Positions 1 through 4,198 of a DNA stretch of 21,413 nucleotides are shown here, in pieces. Origin of the DNA: an uncultured Clostridia bacterium (GTDB lineage: Bacteria > Bacillota > Clostridia > Oscillospirales > Ruminococcaceae); NCBI GenBank assembly GCA_937891895.1, contig CALATN010000010.1:1-21413 (forward strand), given 5' to 3'. Numbering within the stretch: the stretch's first letter is position 1; each line of letters starts with the position of its first letter. The position numbers and the translations under genes are program-made. The notes beneath the pieces are model-generated. The model saw only the letters and a list, made by a program, of their open reading frames with translations, had not been told where the DNA came from and searched no databases.

Positions 1-1
1 C

Positions 2-112
2 ACCACACTCCGTACCGAAAGCAGACTTGAAGCAGGCGATGAACTTTGCGTAATTCAGGCTGAAAAGGAAGACGATGAGCTTGGCTGCTCGAATGTTATT
101 ATTGCCGGATAA
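2..112 (+). CDS. C-terminal tail of an unidentified protein (5' end outside window)
   Basis: An open frame enters from the left edge and encodes 36 residues before TAA at 110-112. The tail contains the segment SRLEAGDELCVIQAEKED and ends in NVIIAG. The pattern L-x-x-GD-x-L-x-V-I resembles the last strand of RCK_C/TrkA_C-type regulatory domains of ion transporters, but 36 residues are too few to name the family and this is only a suggestion. A strong hairpin terminator follows the stop within a few bases, which supports this being a real gene end. It is the only plus-strand gene in the window and converges on metK. Confidence 0.6.
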   Translation, partial: TTLRTESRLEAGDELCVIQAEKEDDELGCSNVIIAG

Positions 113-115
113 AAC

Positions 116-148
116 AAATCCCGTATCTTATCGGATACGGGATTTTTG
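116..148. terminator. Bidirectional intrinsic terminator between the plus-strand gene and metK
   Basis: AATCCCGTATC (117-127) pairs perfectly with GATACGGGATT (134-144) around a 6-base loop; one more A-T pair (116/145) extends the stem to 12 bp. On the plus strand it runs into TTTT. On the minus strand the far side reads TTTGTTTT. It therefore fits termination of both convergent genes, whose stops lie at 110-112 (plus) and 157-159 (minus). Confidence 0.9.
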
Positions 149-156
149 TATTTCTT

Positions 157-1335
157 TTAGTTTACAGCCTTTTTAAGCTCCTCAACCTTATCTGTACGCT
201 CCCAGGCAACACCCAGGTCTTCACGTCCCATATGACCGTAAGCTGCAAGCTGACGGTACTGTGGCTTGCGGAGTTCAAGTGTGCTGATGATTGCGGCAGG
301 ACGAAGGTCGAATACCTTGTCAACTGCTTCTGCAAGCTTATCGTCAGCAACCTTGCCTGTGCCGAATGTATCAACCATGATGGAAACAGGCTTTGCTACG
401 CCGATTGCGTAAGCAAGCTCAACCTCGCACTTTTCAGCGAGACCAGCTGCAACGATATTCTTAGCAACGTATCTTGCAGCATAAGCGGCACTACGGTCAA
501 CCTTTGTCGGATCCTTACCGCTGAATGCACCGCCGCCGTGACGAGCATAACCGCCGTATGTATCAACGATAATCTTACGTCCTGTAAGACCGCTGTCGCC
601 CTGTGGACCGCCGATTACGAAGCGTCCTGTTGGGTTTACGAAATATTTTGTATCAACGAGAAGCTCAGCAGGAACGATTGGCTTGATAACCTTTTCGATG
701 ATATCCTCACGGATTTTTTCAAGGGAAACCTCTGCTGCGTGCTGAGAAGAAACAACGATTGTATCAACTCTTACAGGCTTTCCGTCCTCATATTCAACAG
801 TAACCTGTGTCTTTCCGTCAGGACGGAGGTAAGGGAGAACGCCTGTCTTTCTTACGTCAGTAAGCTTCTTAGCAAGCTTATGAGCGAGGGAGATAGGCAT
901 AGGCATAAGCTCAGGAGTTTCGTTGCAAGCGTAACCGAACATCATACCCTGGTCGCCTGCGCCTGTGGACATATCGTCGTTGCTTTCGCCTGCCTTGTGT
1001 TCGAGTGCCTCGTCAACACCCATAGCGATGTCGGAAGACTGCTCGTCGATAGACTGGAGAACGGAGCAAGTGTGGCCATCGAAGCCGTACTTTGCACGGT
1101 CATAACCGATGTCGATAACAACCTGTCTTACGATTCTTGGAATATCAACATAGCAGTTTGTTGTGATTTCGCCCATACAGAGCACCATACCTGTTGTTGT
1201 TGCAGTTTCGCAGGCAACACGTCCCATAGGGTCCTGTTCGAGGATAGCGTCAAGAACTGCGTCGGAAATCTGGTCACAGATTTTGTCAGGATGACCTTCT
1301 GTTACTGATTCAGATGTGAAAAGCATTTTTGCCAT
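157..1335 (-). CDS. metK: S-adenosylmethionine synthetase (methionine adenosyltransferase)
   Basis: Makes S-adenosylmethionine from methionine and ATP in the cytosol. The protein shows the family's hallmark stretches: SVTEGHPDKICDQISDAVLD near the N-terminus, GAGDQGMMFGYA about a third of the way in, and a glycine-rich phosphate loop GGAFSGKDPTKVDRSAAY. The 392-aa length is normal. The open frame extends upstream to a TTG at 1342-1344 with zero spacing to the AAAGGA Shine-Dalgarno (1345-1350). I therefore start at ATG 1333-1335, which is spaced 9 bases and gives MAKMLFTSES. It is transcribed alone from a consensus promoter (1555-1583) through a SAM-I riboswitch and terminator, a feedback loop by its own product. 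The hairpin at 116-148 ends it. Confidence 0.99.
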   Translation of the reverse strand: MAKMLFTSESVTEGHPDKICDQISDAVLDAILEQDPMGRVACETATTTGMVLCMGEITTNCYVDIPRIVRQVVIDIGYDRAKYGFDGHTCSVLQSIDEQSSDIAMGVDEALEHKAGESNDDMSTGAGDQGMMFGYACNETPELMPMPISLAHKLAKKLTDVRKTGVLPYLRPDGKTQVTVEYEDGKPVRVDTIVVSSQHAAEVSLEKIREDIIEKVIKPIVPAELLVDTKYFVNPTGRFVIGGPQGDSGLTGRKIIVDTYGGYARHGGGAFSGKDPTKVDRSAAYAARYVAKNIVAAGLAEKCEVELAYAIGVAKPVSIMVDTFGTGKVADDKLAEAVDKVFDLRPAAIISTLELRKPQYRQLAAYGHMGREDLGVAWERTDKVEELKKAVN

Positions 1336-1360
1336 TTTAATCAATCCTTTCTTTTGATTT

Positions 1361-1420
1361 AAACAAGAACAGCGCTCGGAAACTACTCCAAGCGCTGTGA
1401 ATTTTTACTCTTAAAAATTC
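1361..1420 (-). terminator. Expression platform of the metK SAM-I riboswitch: terminator and probable antiterminator
   Basis: On the minus strand ACAGCGCTTGGA (1398-1387) pairs with TCCGAGCGCTGT (1380-1369) as a 12-bp stem with one G-U pair and loop GTAGTT; TCTTGTTT follows (1368-1361). The G-U pair is A-C on the plus strand, so the structure is built for minus-strand RNA. Just upstream, GAATTTTT (1420-1413) can pair with AAAAATTC (1406-1399). UCCGAG at 1433-1428, at the aptamer's 3' side, can pair with CUUGGA (1392-1387) in the terminator arm, giving a plausible antiterminator around that AU-rich helix. The terminator is clear; the antiterminator is inferred. Confidence 0.88.
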
Positions 1421-1533
1421 CTCATCTCTCGGATAATTCCGCAGGATTTAGCACCTTTTTTGCAAGCAAATTCATTATTTGCAATCAGGTTGCCGGGCTT
1501 CACAGGACCAGTTCCTCCGCCACTCTTGATAAG
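1421..1533 (-). promoter_or_regulatory. SAM-I (S-box) riboswitch aptamer controlling metK
   Basis: The minus strand carries the conserved S-box blocks in order: CTTATCAAGAG, GGCGGAGGAACTGG (kink-turn region), GAAGCCCGGCAACC, AAGGTGCTAAATCC and GAGAGATGAG. The ends CUUAUC and GAUGAG close helix P1. It lies between the metK promoter and gene and is followed by an intrinsic terminator, so SAM binding should stabilise P1, allow terminator formation and switch metK off. Assigned from conserved sequence blocks, with no covariance model run. Confidence 0.97.
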
Positions 1534-1554
1534 GGTTATTCAATTAACAATATA

Positions 1555-1583
1555 AGTATAGCACGATTGTCGCTATTTGTCAA
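1555..1583 (-). promoter_or_regulatory. Sigma-A promoter of the metK riboswitch transcript
   Basis: On the minus strand TTGACA (1583-1578), a 17-base spacer and TATACT (1560-1555) form a near-consensus vegetative promoter. It sits between the ribU stop codon (1591) and the SAM-I aptamer (from 1533), with the expected start near 1548. Confidence 0.92.
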
Positions 1584-1590
1584 CAGGAAA

Positions 1591-2268
1591 TTATTTGTTC
1601 CAGAAATAAATTACTGCCGCACAGGTTGCAATAACGAAAGCTGCAATAACATACACAAAAGCGTAACGCTTTATGTGGCTGCCTTCTGTTGTTGCTGAAG
1701 CGTTCTCTGGAAGAACGTGTGCCTTACGCATAACCGTAGACAACGGCTTATAGAGAAGCATTGTGATAGCACTGTTCAGCACCGCTTTAAGCAGATTGAA
1801 CGGCAGGAAAACGGGAACAAGCATTTCTGCAACAGCCTCTCTCGGTGTTTCCATATAAAGAGGAGTAATAAGGTAATTCCACGCAAGCATTATGCAGACC
1901 ATAACAACCGAACCCGTTACGAGTCCGATTACTGCACCTGTGATTGTATGTACTTTCTTATAAATGATTGCCGCTGTACAAGCAAATGAAACAGTTGACA
2001 GGAAGTTCATCAATGCGCCTATTGGACCTGTTCCGCTGATTGTTACCATTTCAACCAGTGACACAACCGCAGACATAAGCATTGATGCAAGCGGCCCGAA
2101 AAGGAATCCGCCGATTGTGATGATTACGTCCTTTGGCTCGTATTTGAGGAACAGAACAACAGGTATTCTGAAAATGAACACGGCAACATAAGCGATTGCT
2201 GTCATCATTGCCAGAACAACCATTTTCTTTGTGTCCATACGGTTTGATTTTTTGAGTGAGTTTTCCAT
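1591..2268 (-). CDS. ribU: Riboflavin ECF-transporter S component (RibU type)
   Basis: A 225-aa integral membrane protein that would bind riboflavin and hand it to the shared ECF energising module (EcfA/A'/T, not in this window). A basic N-terminus (KKSNRMDTKK) precedes several hydrophobic helices: MMTAIAYVAVFIF, the segment through FLFGPLASMLMSAVVSLVEM, and later membrane spans ending in VIAAFVIATCAAVIYFW. The motif FLKYEPKDVIITIGGFLFGP is typical of RibU/ECF S components. It is slightly longer than common RibU proteins because of a polar linker and an added C-terminal span. The start follows GGAGG with a normal gap. The FMN riboswitch directly upstream is the strongest support for riboflavin over other vitamins. 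Confidence 0.93.
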   Translation of the reverse strand: MENSLKKSNRMDTKKMVVLAMMTAIAYVAVFIFRIPVVLFLKYEPKDVIITIGGFLFGPLASMLMSAVVSLVEMVTISGTGPIGALMNFLSTVSFACTAAIIYKKVHTITGAVIGLVTGSVVMVCIMLAWNYLITPLYMETPREAVAEMLVPVFLPFNLLKAVLNSAITMLLYKPLSTVMRKAHVLPENASATTEGSHIKRYAFVYVIAAFVIATCAAVIYFWNK

Positions 2269-2306
2269 AAGATTACCTCCATAAATAAATTTATTAAGTG
2301 CAACCG

Positions 2307-2330
2307 TAAGTGGCGCTTGCCACTTATTTT
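2307..2330. repeat. Extra 8-bp hairpin between the FMN-riboswitch terminator and the ribU ribosome-binding site
   Basis: TAAGTGGC (2307-2314) and GCCACTTA (2319-2326) form a perfect stem with a 4-base loop. On the plus strand TTTT follows (2327-2330), so it looks like a small terminator in that direction, though no plus-strand gene leads into it. On the minus strand it lies downstream of the main terminator and about 30 bases before the Shine-Dalgarno. Its role is unknown. Confidence 0.6.
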
Positions 2331-2334
2331 ACAG

Positions 2335-2368
2335 GAAAAAACGCCTGCGGAAAACATTCCACAGGCGT
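2335..2368 (-). terminator. Intrinsic terminator of the FMN riboswitch
   Basis: On the minus strand ACGCCTGTGGAA (2368-2357) pairs with TTCCGCAGGCGT (2352-2341), 12 bp including one G-U pair, around TGTT; a TTTTT run follows (2340-2336). The wobble is compatible only with the minus-strand RNA. It lies between the aptamer and ribU, as expected for transcription attenuation by FMN. Confidence 0.93.
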
Positions 2369-2401
2369 ACTCGCGCAAAATTATTGCATAATGCGTTTGT
2401 T

Positions 2402-2538
2402 TCTTTCATCCGGACTATACCGTTGGTCTTGGAATTTCACCAAATCAACAAAGCTTTCGCTTCGCTCGCGGACTCAAAGAACAAATCTCCGATTTGTTCT
2501 TTTTACCGCCAGTGAGGAATTTCACCTCGCCCTGAAAC
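2402..2538 (-). promoter_or_regulatory. FMN riboswitch (RFN element) controlling ribU
   Basis: The minus strand carries the conserved RFN blocks: TTTCAGGGCGAGGTGAAATT, CCTCACTGGCGGTAA, AGTCCGCGAGC, TTGATTTGGTGAAATTCC, AAGACCAACGGTATAGTC and CGGATGAAAG. UUUCA and UGAAA close P1. The variable helix is long here: AAAGAACAAATC pairs with GATTTGTTCTTT over 12 bp with a 3-base loop (2476-2502). Binding of FMN should promote the terminator at 2335-2368 and lower riboflavin uptake. I could not identify a convincing promoter between this element and the upstream gene. Confidence 0.97.
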
Positions 2539-2554
2539 AGTTGCTATTTAATTG

Positions 2555-2580
2555 AAACAACGATTTATCGTTGTTTTTAT
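2555..2580. terminator. Hairpin after the CD1247-type gene
   Basis: AAACAACGA (2555-2563) and TCGTTGTTT (2568-2576) form a 9-bp stem with a 4-base loop, starting about ten bases past the stop codon at 2586-2588. It is placed to end the efp unit, but its minus-strand 3' side (TTTCAATT) is a poor U-tract. The plus-strand side (TTTTTAT) is better. It may be a weak terminator that lets some transcripts run on into the ribU riboswitch. Confidence 0.55.
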
Positions 2581-2585
2581 GACGA

Positions 2586-3056
2586 TTATTCGCCAGCTTC
2601 TTCGTCCTCTTCGTCGAAATCAAATTCGAGAAGCTCGTTGCAGCCGGGGCAGTTCATAGAACCTTCCTCAAGCATGCCCTCGTTAAGGCAGATTGTGTCG
2701 CCGCAGCTTGGGCAAACAACCTCGTAAAGCTCGTCGTCATCTTCGTCATCGAAATATTCATCGTATTCGTCGTCGCAGCAGCAATCATCATCATCGCAGC
2801 AGCAATCGTCGTCGCAGCAATCATAATCGTCGTCGATTTCATAGAAATCACGCTCAACTTCGCCGAGATCCTCATCGATTGTATCAACAACCTCTACGAT
2901 TTCGTCAATCTGATCCTGCATATCCTCAGCTGTGAGAGCAATGTCCTGAAGAATGTCAGCCATTGCAGCAAGAATCTTGCCTTCCTTTGTGGATTCGCCA
3001 ACTTCGAGACCTTCCATAAGGCCCTTGAGGTATGCTACCTTTTCACCAAGCTTCAT
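2586..3056 (-). CDS. CD1247-type acidic zinc-ribbon protein
   Basis: A 156-aa acidic protein. The N-terminal 60 residues (YLKGLMEGLEVGESTKEGKI...) look helical and match what I recall of the clostridial family with a CD1247 N-terminal domain, whose function is unknown. A linker at residues 79-96 alternates Asp and Cys runs (Cys 80, 81, 85-87, 92-94). The C-terminal part carries CPSC (115-118) and CPGC (136-139), a four-cysteine zinc ribbon, inside LYEVVCPSCGD and NCPGCNELLEFD, and ends in Asp/Glu. It starts 54 bases after the efp stop, behind the strong Shine-Dalgarno AAAAGGAGG, so it is probably cotranscribed with efp. A role in translation or metal handling is possible but not shown. Confidence 0.88.
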   Translation of the reverse strand: MKLGEKVAYLKGLMEGLEVGESTKEGKILAAMADILQDIALTAEDMQDQIDEIVEVVDTIDEDLGEVERDFYEIDDDYDCCDDDCCCDDDDCCCDDEYDEYFDDEDDDELYEVVCPSCGDTICLNEGMLEEGSMNCPGCNELLEFDFDEEDEEAGE

Positions 3057-3110
3057 AGGTTAATCCTCCTTTTCGGACTTAATAATTATTTTATGTGTAT
3101 GGAAGGGCAA

Positions 3111-3668
3111 TTATGCTCTTTCCATGTATTCGCCTGTTCTTGTGTCGATTCTTACCATTTCACCTTCGTTGATGAAGAGAGGAACCTTGATTTCTGCGCC
3201 TGTTTCTGTTGTAGCAGGCTTTGTAGCGTTAGTAGCTGTGTTACCAGCAACGCCTGGTTCTGTGTGAGCAATCTGGAGTTCAACGAAGTTTGGTGGTTCA
3301 ACTGCAAAAACCTTGCCCTTGTAGGAGCAAACCTTACACATCATTTCTTCCTTAACGAACTTGAAGTTGTCAGAAAGTTCAGCGGAGCTGATTGGCACCT
3401 GCTCGAATGTTTCAGGGTCCATAAAGTAGTAGAGCTCGCCGTCTGTGTAGGAATACTGCATATCCTTTCTTTCAACGAAAGCTGTTGGGAACTTTGCGGA
3501 AGGGTTGTAGCTCTTTTCAATAACGGAGCCTGTGATAACGTTCTTAATCTTTGTTCTTACGAAAGCAGCGCCCTTACCCGGCTTAACGTGCTGGAATTCA
3601 ACTACCTGCAAAACGTTGCCGTCTTCTTCAAAAGTAACGCCGTTTCTGAAATCGCCTGCTGTAATCAT
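3111..3668 (-). CDS. efp: Translation elongation factor P
   Basis: EF-P binds between the ribosomal P and E sites and relieves stalling at polyproline stretches. The protein has the N-terminal KOW-like domain with HVKPGKGAAFVRTKIKN; Lys32 in KPGKG sits at the loop tip that is modified in many bacteria. The OB domains follow, with the signature-like end of domain III, TETGAEIKVPLFINEGE. At 185 aa it is full length. The open frame extends 18 codons further upstream, but MITAGDFRNG is the family's usual start and AAGGA lies 10 bases before it. I see no lysine-modifying enzyme gene nearby. It has its own promoter at 3737-3765 and probably leads a two-gene unit. Confidence 0.99.
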   Translation of the reverse strand: MITAGDFRNGVTFEEDGNVLQVVEFQHVKPGKGAAFVRTKIKNVITGSVIEKSYNPSAKFPTAFVERKDMQYSYTDGELYYFMDPETFEQVPISSAELSDNFKFVKEEMMCKVCSYKGKVFAVEPPNFVELQIAHTEPGVAGNTATNATKPATTETGAEIKVPLFINEGEMVRIDTRTGEYMERA

Positions 3669-3736
3669 AAATAAACCATCCTTGTAATTTTTTTCGCAAT
3701 CGTACATCGCACGATTTAGCAATTATGCTCATATAT

Positions 3737-3765
3737 ATTTTACTATATATTTTGCAATAATGCAA
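3737..3765 (-). promoter_or_regulatory. Promoter of efp
   Basis: On the minus strand TTGCAT (3765-3760), a 17-base spacer and TAAAAT (3742-3737) lie about 70 bases before the efp start. The -35 element matches 4 of 6 and the -10 element 5 of 6 consensus bases, in a very AT-rich stretch. Confidence 0.75.
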
Positions 3766-3786
3766 GTGTTTTTCACATTTTTTCCG

Positions 3787-3845
3787 CCGTAAAAGCAATA
3801 TTTACGGATAATTTAAAAGCGGACAGATTTTATTCTGCCCGCTTT
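3787..3845 (-). terminator. rpsU terminator, followed by a second small hairpin
   Basis: On the minus strand AAAGCGGGCAGA (3845-3834) pairs with TCTGTCCGCTTT (3827-3816), 12 bp with one G-U pair and loop ATAAAA, ending in TTTTAAATT. It lies about 30 bases beyond the rpsU stop. Further downstream CCGTAAA and TTTACGG (3787-3793, 3801-3807) can form a second 7-bp hairpin without a U-tract, of unknown role. Nothing else but the efp promoter and leader lies between rpsU and efp. Confidence 0.88.
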
Positions 3846-3873
3846 CTTGCAATTAAGCGTTAATAATTAACAA

Positions 3874-4047
3874 TTAATACTTACGCTTACGAGCAGCTTC
3901 GGACTTCTTCTTACGCTTTACCGAAGGCTTCTCATAGTGTTCTCTTTTACGAACTTCAGCGATAACGCCGTCCTTTGCGCAGCTTCTCTTGAAGCGCTTG
4001 AGAGCGGTATCCAAAGATTCGTTTTTACCAACACGAATTTCTGCCAA
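3874..4047 (-). CDS. rpsU: 30S ribosomal protein bS21
   Basis: A 57-aa, strongly basic protein of the small ribosomal subunit. It begins AEIRVGKNESLDTALKRFKR, includes KREHYEKPS, and ends KKKSEAARKRKY, all typical of bS21. The start codon is TTG (4045-4047), seven bases after the strong Shine-Dalgarno GGAGGG (4060-4055); no ATG is available in frame, so TTG is well supported. It is a single-gene unit with a consensus promoter at 4105-4134 and a terminator at 3816-3845. A short imperfect hairpin in the leader (4060-4079) abuts the Shine-Dalgarno site. Confidence 0.98.
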   Translation of the reverse strand: MAEIRVGKNESLDTALKRFKRSCAKDGVIAEVRKREHYEKPSVKRKKKSEAARKRKY

Positions 4048-4104
4048 TTTAATTCCCTCCCTTTGCCATGAGGCAGAGGTTTATATACAAGATATAACTA
4101 TTTT

Positions 4105-4134
4105 ATTATACCGTATACACCGTATTGTTGTCAA
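4105..4134 (-). promoter_or_regulatory. Sigma-A promoter of rpsU
   Basis: On the minus strand TTGACA (4134-4129) and TATAAT (4110-4105) are both perfect consensus hexamers, 18 bases apart. Two T7 tracts lie just upstream (minus strand, within 4145-4164), where an UP element would be. The expected start is near 4098, giving a leader of about 50 bases. Confidence 0.93.
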
Positions 4135-4198
4135 GAGTAATTTCAAAAAAACTCAACAAAAAAACTTAACATTTTTCGGTCAGGTTATATAAATACAG

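Noticed and set aside
232..1308. A 358-codon open frame on the plus strand opposite metK
   Set aside because: It is the exact antisense of a highly conserved gene, is rich in Cys, Ser and Val without any domain pattern, and has no Shine-Dalgarno site. It is a codon-usage shadow.
2768..2835. Short repeated DNA that could suggest a CRISPR or tandem array
   Set aside because: The repeats are GAT/GAC and TGC codon runs within the CD1247-type gene, with no spacers.
3093..3674. A 193-codon plus-strand open frame opposite efp
   Set aside because: Fully antisense to efp, Cys/Phe-rich, with no recognisable domain or ribosome-binding site.
4165..4198. A hairpin terminator directly after leuS
   Set aside because: I could not build a stable stem; only T-rich tracts are present, so no terminator is listed.
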